Shown piece by piece: positions 53,118 to 61,802 of a stretch of 64,000 nucleotides of DNA (position 1 is its first letter; each line of letters begins with the position of its first letter). The stretch comes from Bog-366 sp964501985 (GTDB lineage Bacteria; Acidobacteriota; Terriglobia; UBA7540), in the NCBI GenBank assembly GCA_964501985.1, contig CAZCVY010000004.1:6314-70313 (forward strand). The letters are read 5' to 3'. The notes under the pieces were generated by a model. That model made no database searches and was not told the origin of the DNA. It saw only the letters and a program-made list of their open reading frames with translations. The translations under genes and the position numbers were made by a program.

Positions 53118-54400
53118 AGACCATGATGCAAATCCTGCGGGACCTCGCGCCGCTCAACCGGGCGGTCTGTTCGCGCGGATACGATCGGGCCGTCGATTAT
53201 CTATGCGACGTACTTCCCTTCCGTGTGATCTCCGTGCCGAGTTCGCGCGATCACAACGGATGGGTGATTCCTCCTTCCTGGGATGTGGAAGAGGCCAGGA
53301 TCATCAAAGACGGCCGCACGGTTTATGACGGCGCCGCCCACCCGCTCGGGGTGATCGGGCTCTCGAAGAGCTTTTCGGGAACGGTAAGCCTGGAAGAACT
53401 CCGGCGTCACCTCCATTACGACCACCGCGACGATCGCTCGATTCCCTTCCATTACCGGCAGCAATTCCGAAGCTGGAGCCGGGATTGGGGATTCTGCCTG
53501 CCGAAGCGAGTCTTCGACCGACTCGCACCCGGCGACTATGAAGTCGTGATCCGCACCGCGGAAGCTCCCGGCGCGGTGAAAATTCTCGAATACAAGCACC
53601 AGGGTTCGCTCGACTTCACCATCGTTCTCGGCGGTAACCTGGATCATGCCGGTGCGGCCAACGATGGCGTGGCCGGCTGCGTAGTGGGCCTCGAGGTCCT
53701 GCGCCGCCTGCAAGGCCGAAAGACCAAGTTCACGTACTCGCTCGTCCTGTCGCCGGGTATCATCGGGTCAGAGCTTTATCTCGCCGGGTTGAGCGAGGCC
53801 GAGCGCAGCCGCATACTGGAAGGCGTCTTCCTGGAGATGCTGGGATCCGCCACGCCCCTTGCGGTTCAGGAGTCCCGGCGGAGCATGGTCAGCACCTCGC
53901 ACACACTGAAGGCAAGCGTCGACCAACTGGGCCTGCCCTACCGCACCGGTCCCTTCGAAAGCATCATCGTCAACGATGAGTATGTCTGGGAAAATTACGG
54001 CATCCCGATGCTTTCCTTCTCGCGGTTTCCCTATCCGGAGTATCATTCCAGCCACGACAGCGCGGAGATCATCAAGCAGGCCTCGCTTGATGAAGCCGTC
54101 GACGCCCTGATGGGAATGGTCGACCGGCTGGAAGCGTCGCCCATGATCGTAAAGAAATTTGAGGGCAACGTCTGCCTGTCCAATCCCCGGTACGACCTCT
54201 ACGTCGACTATGGACAGATTGCCCTGGGGAACGCAATGTCCGACCAGCGGAGGCGGATGCGCTGCCTGATGGACTTTGTGCCCGCTTTGGATCGCCCAGT
54301 CAGCGTCAAGGCCGTCGCCGACCATGTAGGCCTGCCGGAAGAAGAGACCCTAACGTACCTTAAGCGATGGGAAGCCAAAGGACTGATTGACCTGCTGTAA
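53114..54400 (+). CDS. DUF4910-family (M28-like aminopeptidase fold) protein
   Basis: Protein of 428 aa. A zinc-peptidase-like core shows LGGNLDHAGAANDGVAGCVV (two metal ligands expected from His and Asp), and later SSHDSAEII. A small domain is inserted near the start (SFSGTVSLEELRRHLHYDHR). The last 60 residues look like a winged-helix (SVKAVADHVGLPEEETLTYL). DUF4910 proteins are often found in flagellar and surface-glycan gene clusters; activity is not established here. Coupled to the deacetylase by a 4-nt overlap. Confidence 0.83.
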   Translation: MKTMMQILRDLAPLNRAVCSRGYDRAVDYLCDVLPFRVISVPSSRDHNGWVIPPSWDVEEARIIKDGRTVYDGAAHPLGVIGLSKSFSGTVSLEELRRHLHYDHRDDRSIPFHYRQQFRSWSRDWGFCLPKRVFDRLAPGDYEVVIRTAEAPGAVKILEYKHQGSLDFTIVLGGNLDHAGAANDGVAGCVVGLEVLRRLQGRKTKFTYSLVLSPGIIGSELYLAGLSEAERSRILEGVFLEMLGSATPLAVQESRRSMVSTSHTLKASVDQLGLPYRTGPFESIIVNDEYVWENYGIPMLSFSRFPYPEYHSSHDSAEIIKQASLDEAVDALMGMVDRLEASPMIVKKFEGNVCLSNPRYDLYVDYGQIALGNAMSDQRRRMRCLMDFVPALDRPVSVKAVADHVGLPEEETLTYLKRWEAKGLIDLL

Positions 54401-54483
54401 ATGCCGGTGCCCGCGGAATTTGGTTTTTGCGCTTCTGTACATCCGAGGCACTTGCGACCCTGGAGAAAGTCGAGTTCAAGATA

Positions 54484-55452
54484 ATGAATATTCTCGTTAC
54501 CGGCGGCGCGGGCTATGTGGGATCAACCCTCGTGCCGCTACTTCTCGCTGACGGGCACCGCGTTCGCGTGCTGGATACCCTCCTGCATGGTGGCGATTCC
54601 CTGCTCGGCGTTTGGTCCCACCCCAGTTTTGAATTCGTTCGTGACGACCTTCGTGACCGGGCCAAGGTGCAATCCGCCTTGTCCGGAATTGATGCAGTGG
54701 TCCATCTTGCCGCCGTGGTCGGAGATCCTGCGTGTTCCCGCGAGCCGGATCTCGCGCGCGCCGTCAATCTCGACGCCGCGCTCGCCCTCATCGAGGAAAG
54801 TCAGCGGGCCGGGGTCAGCCGCTTCCTCTTTGCCTCCACGTGCAGTAACTATGGAAAAATGCAAGACGCCGATAAATACGTCGATGAGGAGACGGAATTG
54901 CGCCCTGTGTCCCTCTATGCCGAGACGAAGGTAGCGGTGGAAAAGGCGTTGTTAGAGAGTGGCCACAATGGGAAATGGTCGCCCACCCCTTTGCGGTTTG
55001 CGACTATCTTTGGCGTGTCGCCCCGAATGCGATTCGATTTGACCGTGAACGAATTCACCATGGAGATGCTGACCAAGAAGCACCTCCAGGTGTTCGGTGA
55101 ACAATTCTGGCGCCCCTACATCCATGTGCGGGATGCCGCTCGCGCGATTCATCTGGTCCTCAGTTCGCCGCAAGCGAAAGTTGCGGGCGGTGTCTTTAAC
55201 GTCGGCGCGACCGATCAAAACTTCCAAAAGCAGCAGCTCGTCGAGATGATCCGCCCGTATGAACCCGATGCCGTCGTCGAATTCGTACACAGGAACGAAG
55301 ATCCGCGGGACTACCGCGTATCGTTCACCCGCATCACGAGCCAACTCGGCTTCAAGATCACCCGTACCGTCGCCCAGGGCATTGAGGAAGTGGCGAATCT
55401 TGTACGCAGCAAAATTATCTGCAACTTTGCCGAGGGGAGATATCGCAATTGA
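54484..55452 (+). CDS. Extended SDR (NAD-dependent epimerase/reductase) of nucleotide-sugar type
   Basis: Protein of 322 aa with ILVTGGAGYVGSTLVPLL, VVHLAAVVGDP and a catalytic Tyr-x-x-x-Lys (SLYAETKVAVEK). The segment FASTCSNYG lacks the T-D-E triad of 4,6-dehydratases, so it is more likely a C4 epimerase or reductase than LegB. Its start ATG 54484 begins the Rossmann motif; the longer frame upstream adds an unrelated N-terminus. It lies 83 nt after the DUF4910 gene and overlaps the LegC gene by 4 nt. The substrate is unknown. Confidence 0.85.
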   Translation: MNILVTGGAGYVGSTLVPLLLADGHRVRVLDTLLHGGDSLLGVWSHPSFEFVRDDLRDRAKVQSALSGIDAVVHLAAVVGDPACSREPDLARAVNLDAALALIEESQRAGVSRFLFASTCSNYGKMQDADKYVDEETELRPVSLYAETKVAVEKALLESGHNGKWSPTPLRFATIFGVSPRMRFDLTVNEFTMEMLTKKHLQVFGEQFWRPYIHVRDAARAIHLVLSSPQAKVAGGVFNVGATDQNFQKQQLVEMIRPYEPDAVVEFVHRNEDPRDYRVSFTRITSQLGFKITRTVAQGIEEVANLVRSKIICNFAEGRYRN

Positions 55453-56672
55453 ACCCGACAGAAAAGCTGGCTCCAGGAGCGCCGCCCCCTGCGGACTTCG
55501 TTCCCTTGATCGTGCCGGAAATTCGCGGCAACGAGTGGAAGTATGTGAAGGAATGCCTCGATACGAACTGGGTCTCGTCAGTCGGGAGCTATGTCGATCG
55601 CTTCGAGAAACTGGCGGCAGAGCAGGCGGGCACAGAATATGCCGTCGCCACAGTCAACGGTACCGCAGCCTTGCACATTGCCTTGCTGCTGGCGGGCGTG
55701 AAAGCAGACGATGAAGTGGTCGTCTCCTCGCTCACTTTCATCGCCCCGGCCAATGCCATCCGCTATGTGGGCGCCTGGCCCGTTTTCATTGATGCTGAGC
55801 CCAAGTACTGGCAGATCGATCCCGCGGAAGTGGTCAAGTTTCTCGAAACAGGCTGCCAGTGGGATGGACGGGAGTTGCGCAACCGCAAAACCGGCCGGCG
55901 CGTGAAGGCCATCCTCCCGGTCCACATCCTCGGCCATCCGGCCGACCTGGACCCAATCCTAGCAGTGGCGGAGAAATACTCGTTGCCGGTCATCGAGGAC
56001 GCCACCGAGGGCCTGGGCGCGCGCTATCGCGGAAAGAAGCTCGGCGGCATCGGTCACGCCGGTTGCCTGAGCTTCAATGGGAACAAAATTATCACCACCG
56101 GGGGCGGCGGCATGTTCGTCACCAATAATGCCGAGTGGGCCGCTCGCGCCAAGTACCTCACGACCCAGGCAAAAGACGATCTGATTGAATATGTCCACAA
56201 TGCTGTGGGCTATAACTACCGCCTCACGAATTTGCTGGCGGCGATGGGTTGTGCGCAGATGGAACAGCTCGACGAATTCGTGGAAGCCAAACGACGGATC
56301 GCCAAGCGCTACCAAGACGAATTAGCTTCTATTCCGGGGATTTGCCTCCCGGAAGAAGCGGATTGGGCGTTTAGCACGTATTGGATGTATACCGTGTTGG
56401 TCGATGAAAAAGTGTCGGGCATTAACTCGCGAGACCTTCTCCGCGAACTGGCCGCCCGGAAAATCCAGACGCGTCCGCTATGGCAACCGATGCATCGTTC
56501 CCCCGCTCACGATTCCTCCGGCAACCCCGCCTGCCCGAATTCCGATGCGATCCACGGCCAGGCAATCAGCTTGCCGTGTTCGGTGGGACTGACTTCCGCA
56601 GCACAGAGTCGCGTGCTGGACGTTCTAACTCATACTCTCGGTGAGCGGAGAGTGCCGGCGGGTACAAAATGA
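55449..56672 (+). CDS. legC: LegC-family PLP-dependent aminotransferase
   Basis: Protein of 407 aa matching the LegC signature: PLIVPEIRGNEWKYVKECLD, TNWVSSVGSYVDRFE, VNGTAALHIALLLAG, EDATEGLGARY and the PLP lysine K213 in NGNKIITTGGGGMFVTNN. It should convert the 4-keto sugar to the 4-amino form needed for legionaminic acid. It is 9-13 kb away from the NeuB-PtmE genes but in the same window. The TTG start overlaps the SDR stop (TTGA) with GAGGGGAG upstream. Confidence 0.9.
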   Translation: MNPTEKLAPGAPPPADFVPLIVPEIRGNEWKYVKECLDTNWVSSVGSYVDRFEKLAAEQAGTEYAVATVNGTAALHIALLLAGVKADDEVVVSSLTFIAPANAIRYVGAWPVFIDAEPKYWQIDPAEVVKFLETGCQWDGRELRNRKTGRRVKAILPVHILGHPADLDPILAVAEKYSLPVIEDATEGLGARYRGKKLGGIGHAGCLSFNGNKIITTGGGGMFVTNNAEWAARAKYLTTQAKDDLIEYVHNAVGYNYRLTNLLAAMGCAQMEQLDEFVEAKRRIAKRYQDELASIPGICLPEEADWAFSTYWMYTVLVDEKVSGINSRDLLRELAARKIQTRPLWQPMHRSPAHDSSGNPACPNSDAIHGQAISLPCSVGLTSAAQSRVLDVLTHTLGERRVPAGTK

Positions 56673-58246
56673 TCCAGTGCCCGCCGCCCGCGACGAGGAC
56701 ACCTTCGCCGCGACTCCCGACTGACATGGACTTGCACGATCTGTTCCGGTCGCCAGAAGGAAGCCGCCTTCAGGCGTTCGCACAAATGCAATTGCACCTG
56801 TATCGGCACGACGTGAGTCTGCAAGACTACTTCATGACAATTCAGTCGGACACGTTGGCAAGCCCTCGTGCCAGTTCAGGCGATCGACGCGCGGTTAACC
56901 GGCATATCGAATGGGCGATCCTCGCCGCAGACAGAGTCAGCCAGTTTGGTCCGCGCCGCAGAATCAAGGCGGACGTGCTCGTCTGCCCGGTTCCGTACTT
57001 TGACCGGAAGACCGAGACGCAGTTTCTGGCACGGACTCTTCTGGCGCTCGCGCAAACAGATGCGACAATTCTCTGTTTGCTGCCTTTTTCCGCCCCCTGT
57101 CGGGACGAATTGAACGCCCGGCTGGCGGCGGCAGGGCGCGCCGGCCAAGTCACGTTCATTGACCCGGCCGCCCCCTTGAATCCCGTGGAGTCCCGTTTGC
57201 GCCCGGAGGTCGCTCGGTTGCGCGGACGCGCGGCATTTGACGAAACGGTACAGATTCTCGAACCGCATAAACTCAGCCCCAGCATCGACACCAAGGCCAA
57301 TTTCGAACATGTAGCGTTCTTTGTTGAGTCCTGGGAGCGTCTGGCGCCGTGGGTGGAATTTGATGCGCTTGTCACCCGCTGCCACTGGCATGTGCTTTGT
57401 AGTTCCGTCTGCCGAACGGCGCTAGAGCGAGGTAAGCCGGTCGTCACCTTTCAACAGGGAGTAATTAGCCATACCTTGGAGGCTCCGGTCACTGCATCCA
57501 CGTATGTCGCTTTTGGTCCGTCTTCGGCGTCCTTCCTGGCGAGAGTCAATCATGCGTTCTTCGGGGCGGCCGGAATGCCCGAGTCACCGGTCGAATACGT
57601 CAGCGGGGGGAGCCTCTGTGACACCATAACCTCGCTCCCCGACCAATTTGACCTCCAGACGTTGCTCCTGGTCGATGAGCCGACCGATTGCGGTCAAGGT
57701 AGATTCTACGGCTTGGAAAGCCAATGCCAAGCACTGCTGGACCTGGCCAAGCGTCTTTTGGCCGCGGATCTGTCCTTGCGGCGCTTAGTTATCCGGCCCC
57801 ACCCATACTGGAGCAATCTGGATTTTGCCGCTTGCCAAGGCCTCGTCCGCGAACATTCGGACCGTTGCGAGTTGTCGCATCCCTCATGGTCACTTGAGGA
57901 CGATCTGCGCCGCTCATCCGTCGTGGTGGGCATCTTCAGCGGCGTACTTACGGTTGCTTCCGCGTGTGGTCTGCCGACCTTTTTTTTGCAAACCGAGGGG
58001 GGGTATGCGACCGGTGACTTGACGTGCTTTTCGCCCGGCCAAACGCTGCTGCCTGACGCCGCGTTCTGCGCCATTTCAAAAATCCTGAGTGATCGACAGG
58101 CATACACTGAGGCCCGGGCGGAGGCGCTCCGCAACGCGCGTGAATACTACGCCGACGGGACCAACCTCGATCTCACTGGCGCCTTCTTCGAGCCCCTACT
58201 TCGAACTGGGCAGCGACCAGCGCACGAGGAGCAGCGATCGAAATGA
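56669..58246 (+). CDS. GT-B-like putative glycosyltransferase (sialyltransferase/KpsS-like features)
   Basis: Protein of 525 aa. I cannot name a family with confidence. A Pro/Thr-rich start is followed by an alpha/beta region. The C-terminal half has VVTFQQGVISHT, an R-P-H-P motif (LVIRPHPYWSNLD) and a VVVGIFSGVLTVASACGLPT loop. H-P motifs and such S/G loops occur in bacterial sialyltransferases and in capsule KpsS/TagF-like transferases that use CMP- or CDP-linked donors. It directly follows LegC with a 4-nt overlap, so a role in transferring the nonulosonic acid is plausible. Confidence 0.6.
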   Translation: MIQCPPPATRTPSPRLPTDMDLHDLFRSPEGSRLQAFAQMQLHLYRHDVSLQDYFMTIQSDTLASPRASSGDRRAVNRHIEWAILAADRVSQFGPRRRIKADVLVCPVPYFDRKTETQFLARTLLALAQTDATILCLLPFSAPCRDELNARLAAAGRAGQVTFIDPAAPLNPVESRLRPEVARLRGRAAFDETVQILEPHKLSPSIDTKANFEHVAFFVESWERLAPWVEFDALVTRCHWHVLCSSVCRTALERGKPVVTFQQGVISHTLEAPVTASTYVAFGPSSASFLARVNHAFFGAAGMPESPVEYVSGGSLCDTITSLPDQFDLQTLLLVDEPTDCGQGRFYGLESQCQALLDLAKRLLAADLSLRRLVIRPHPYWSNLDFAACQGLVREHSDRCELSHPSWSLEDDLRRSSVVVGIFSGVLTVASACGLPTFFLQTEGGYATGDLTCFSPGQTLLPDAAFCAISKILSDRQAYTEARAEALRNAREYYADGTNLDLTGAFFEPLLRTGQRPAHEEQRSK

Positions 58247-59361
58247 AATTCGCTTTCATCAGTACGATGCTGGGGGCGCCCTGGGGTGCGAGCGAGGAAC
58301 TCTGGAGCCAAGCCGCAGTTCAGCTCAGCCAGGCGGGACATGAGGTACAGGCGCTGGTGGTGTACTGGCCCTGCCTATCGGAAAGAGTCACTGGCTTGAG
58401 GCTAAAGGGCGTAGGCGTTGAGACCTACCCTTCGTACCACGCCGGGAAGCTACGGCATTTTTGGGACCGGCTTTCTCTCAGCTATCGCCGGAAGTATAGA
58501 CGGTTGAAGCGCTTTCAGCCCGACTTGGTCATTATTTCCCAAGGCTACATCACCGGTGGTTTTGATTGGGCAAGAGTCTGCAAAGAGGCCGCGATACCTT
58601 ACTCGATGATGGTCCACAGCAACAGCGAGTTTTGGTGGTTCCGGGAACAGCTTGATGAAGCCGCGACCGTTTACACCGCCGCCCGTAGCATCTTCTGTGT
58701 TTCTCGGAATAATCTCGATCTGCTGCGGCTACAATTGGGCGAGTCGCTGCCTAACGGTGAAGTGGTATGGAACCCGTTCAACCTTTCCGATGCGCCAGCC
58801 CCGGCTTGGCCGGACGAGGGCGGCGGGATGCGGGTGGCGTGCGTGTCCCGAATCGAGTTGGGACACAAAGGGCAGGATTTGCTGCTCCAGGCGCTGGCGC
58901 GGCCGGAGTGGCGGAACCGTCCATTTGAGCTGAATCTCTACGGAACGGGCCCCGATGAAAAGGTGTTGCGCCGCTTGGGCGTTCGACTTCAATTGAATAA
59001 CCTCCACTTTCGTGGTCACGTCGGCGACGTTAGGGCCATCTGGGAACAGAACCACCTGTTGGTGCTCCCTTCGCGGTACGAAGGCGTTCCTCTTTCTCTG
59101 GTGGAAGCGATGTGGTGTGGGCGGCCGGCGGTCGTGACGGATGTGGGGCGCACGGTGGAGCTATGCGTCGATGATGAAACTGGATTTATCGCCCCGGCAG
59201 CGACGGTGTCGTCATTCGGTCATGCCCTGGAACGAGCCTGGGAGCGGCGCCACGATTGGTTGCACATGGGCCAGGCAGCGCGAGCGCGTGCTGAAAACCT
59301 GGTCCCGACGGACCCTGTGGGATTGTTCTGCGAACGATTGAAGACCTGCGCCTCCAGTTAG
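58243..59361 (+). CDS. GT4-family glycosyltransferase
   Basis: GT-B transferase of 372 aa with STMLGAPWGASEELWSQAA at the N-terminus, VACVSRIELGHKGQDLLLQA at the start of the C-domain and VLPSRYEGVPLSLVEAMWCG, PAVVTDVG for donor binding. It overlaps the preceding gene by 4 nt. After its stop comes a 196-nt gap with no clear terminator or promoter. It probably adds a sugar next to the nonulosonic residue, but specificity is unknown. Confidence 0.88.
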   Translation: MKFAFISTMLGAPWGASEELWSQAAVQLSQAGHEVQALVVYWPCLSERVTGLRLKGVGVETYPSYHAGKLRHFWDRLSLSYRRKYRRLKRFQPDLVIISQGYITGGFDWARVCKEAAIPYSMMVHSNSEFWWFREQLDEAATVYTAARSIFCVSRNNLDLLRLQLGESLPNGEVVWNPFNLSDAPAPAWPDEGGGMRVACVSRIELGHKGQDLLLQALARPEWRNRPFELNLYGTGPDEKVLRRLGVRLQLNNLHFRGHVGDVRAIWEQNHLLVLPSRYEGVPLSLVEAMWCGRPAVVTDVGRTVELCVDDETGFIAPAATVSSFGHALERAWERRHDWLHMGQAARARAENLVPTDPVGLFCERLKTCASS

Positions 59362-59557
59362 ACAATTTGACGGAACACCCCTTGTCCGGGATTGGCGGGG
59401 CATGATGACGGCTGATCGGGCCAACTTGGGAGCAATGCCAATTACTCGATGCGCGCGGCGAGTCCGGGAGAGGATGGAGCAACGGCATCTCTACCCGACG
59501 GCTTCAAATAAGGGATAAGATCGGCTGCGCCCGGCATTAATAAACTGGAGTGAACGT
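59362..59557. other. Intergenic gap before the OafA-SGNH gene
   Basis: About 196 nt between the GT4 gene and the OafA-type gene, in a region where genes otherwise overlap. It may hold a promoter, but I see no good -35/-10 pair and no terminator hairpin with a T-run. A shorter gap of 211 nt at 61592-61802 is similar. Confidence 0.4.
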
Positions 59558-61591
59558 TTGGGTTGCCTGCAGATCGACCCGCGGGAGAACGTGGGATTAG
59601 CCACGCCTGATCGTCCCGCGCAGCGTAAGTCGACCATTGCCTACCGGCCTGATGTGGACGGCCTGCGCGCGGTGGCCGTCCTGCTCGTGGTCTTCGACCA
59701 CATTCGCACTCGGGTGACGGGCGGATACGTTGGCGTGGATGTATTCTTCGTCATCTCCGGCTATCTCATCAGCTCGGTGATCCTCGCGGAGATGGCCGCC
59801 GGCAGGTTTTCGCTCATCGATTTTTACGAGCGTCGCATTCGACGCATTGTTCCGGCGCTGGTCGTGATGCTGCTGGGCTGCGCCGCGGTCACCTGCTATT
59901 GCAGTGTCCCGTCGGAGACCGCTGACTTCGCCCGATCGTTGCTCTCCGCGCTCTTCTCGGTCTCAAATTTCTTTTTCTGGCAGCATTCTCGCTCCGGCTT
60001 CTTAAATTGGCACCACGCTGGTTACTTCGACGTATCACGCACCGGCATAGACGTTTTGCTGCACACCTGGTCGCTCGCGGTCGAAGAGCAGTTCTATATC
60101 ATCTTTCCTCTCTTTCTGATCGTCGTGCGGCGCTGGTTTCCGAATCGGCTCAGGGCCGCGATCTGGAGCATCACGGGCCTCACCTTCGCGCTCGCCTGCG
60201 TTTGGGTCAACCGAGATCCAACTGTCGCTTTCTACTTCGCTCCACTGCGCGCTTGGGAGCTGCTGCTGGGGACCATTGTCTCGCAGCACTACCTGCCTGC
60301 GATCGGTGGCAAGTGGGGGCGAAATCTCGCTGCGATGGCAGGCCTTCTGCTTATCTTGGCGCCGTCCATACGCTACACCGCCGCGACGCACTTTCCCGGT
60401 CTGGCCGCGCTGCCACCCTGCGCGGGCGCTGCACTCCTCTTGGCCGCGGGCGAAACCGGAGGTTCACTGGTGGGGCGGTTGCTTTCTTGGCGTCCTGCCG
60501 TGTTCATCGGGCTCATTTCTTACTCACTTTATCTCTGGCACTGGCCCATCATCATCTTTCTGGAAGAGAATTATATCCACCTGGACAACGAGTCGCCCAG
60601 GCCCTTGAAAATGGCGGTTCTCGTCGCATCTCTCATCATCGGGACTCTCTCTTGGCTTTTCGTCGAAAGGCCCTTTCGCACGGGGAGGTTCCGCCCTGGC
60701 CGTCGCGCCCTTTTCCTCGTCACGGGGGCTGCGGCCGCCCTCACGGCCGCCGTTGGGGTGTTCATGGTCGCCTCCGAAGGCTTTTCCTCCCGGTTTCCCC
60801 CCGAGGCCCTGGAAATTGACCGCAACACGAACCATGACTTCAACAGGGCATATCGCTCGACCGAGTGCTTCTATGAACCTCGGGTCAGCACGTTCGAGCA
60901 ATTCAACAAGGCGGCATGTCTTTCTGAAGACCCGACCAGAAAGCACTACCTCCTGGTCGGTGACAGCCATGCCGCACACCTTTATCCCGGTCTCCTGGCC
61001 GTGTTTCCGGAAGTGAACTTCTCCCAGGCCACAATCGCCGGTTGCTTGCCTCTGTTGATTCAGCCGCCCGAGATGCGAAGCGAATGCGATGGCAAAATTT
61101 GGAATTACATCTACGGGGAATATCTTCATCAACATCACGTCGATGCCATTCTAATCGCTGGGCGCTGGAATGCAGCCGATATTCCCGAACTTGGGCGCAC
61201 CATCCTATGGATAAAGCAGCAAGGCATCAGGGTGGTCCTTTTCGGCCCGATCCCTGGCTTCGACGTCCCCTTACCCCGGCTTCTGACAGTCTCTCTGCGC
61301 GATCGCAAGCCTTCCATTATCGACCGACATCGCAGAGTTGAACCGGTGCAAACAGACATCAAGCTTTCAGTAATCGCGCGCGAGCAGTGGAAGGTTCGTT
61401 ACATCTCATTCCTCGAAAACCTGTGTGCCACGAGTGTGCAGATGGAATCTGAGGCTCCGCTTCGGGCGATCTCAGGCTGCCCGGTATATGCTGAACCCGG
61501 CGTTCCTCTGCTCTTTGATTCCAATCACCTCACGGTTGACGGTTCGATCCTCTACGCGAGGACGATGAGAGCACGTCACCAGCTTCCCTAG
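59558..61591 (+). CDS. OafA-type acyltransferase with C-terminal SGNH domain
   Basis: Protein of 677 aa: an acyltransferase-3 membrane part (about 25-390; YRPDVDGLRAVAVLLVVFDH, GVDVFFVISGYLISSVIL, FYERRIRRIVPAL, HTWSLAVEEQFYIIFP). A periplasmic SGNH-like domain (about 430-670; YLLVGDSHAAHLYPGLL and a C-terminal DSNHLTVDGS) completes it. Such fused proteins O-acetylate surface glycans. The TTG start lies about seven bases after GGAG; the first 30 residues are polar and precede the first helix. Confidence 0.9.
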   Translation: MGCLQIDPRENVGLATPDRPAQRKSTIAYRPDVDGLRAVAVLLVVFDHIRTRVTGGYVGVDVFFVISGYLISSVILAEMAAGRFSLIDFYERRIRRIVPALVVMLLGCAAVTCYCSVPSETADFARSLLSALFSVSNFFFWQHSRSGFLNWHHAGYFDVSRTGIDVLLHTWSLAVEEQFYIIFPLFLIVVRRWFPNRLRAAIWSITGLTFALACVWVNRDPTVAFYFAPLRAWELLLGTIVSQHYLPAIGGKWGRNLAAMAGLLLILAPSIRYTAATHFPGLAALPPCAGAALLLAAGETGGSLVGRLLSWRPAVFIGLISYSLYLWHWPIIIFLEENYIHLDNESPRPLKMAVLVASLIIGTLSWLFVERPFRTGRFRPGRRALFLVTGAAAALTAAVGVFMVASEGFSSRFPPEALEIDRNTNHDFNRAYRSTECFYEPRVSTFEQFNKAACLSEDPTRKHYLLVGDSHAAHLYPGLLAVFPEVNFSQATIAGCLPLLIQPPEMRSECDGKIWNYIYGEYLHQHHVDAILIAGRWNAADIPELGRTILWIKQQGIRVVLFGPIPGFDVPLPRLLTVSLRDRKPSIIDRHRRVEPVQTDIKLSVIAREQWKVRYISFLENLCATSVQMESEAPLRAISGCPVYAEPGVPLLFDSNHLTVDGSILYARTMRARHQLP

Positions 61592-61802
61592 CCCTTCGGT
61601 TGGGGAGGCAGGGCAAGCGGCAACACTGCGCAATCGAAACGAGCGCGACGCCGTCGACTTCTTTATCCACCAGAATTCCCCGGACGGCAGGGAGATGCCC
61701 GGCGCCTTCGCGAGTAACCGGTGATTGGCATCAGCACAATCGGTCAACCGTGCACTTTAGGGGTCTTGCAAATCAGGGACGATAAGCTGGGTGGGAGCTT
61801 GA

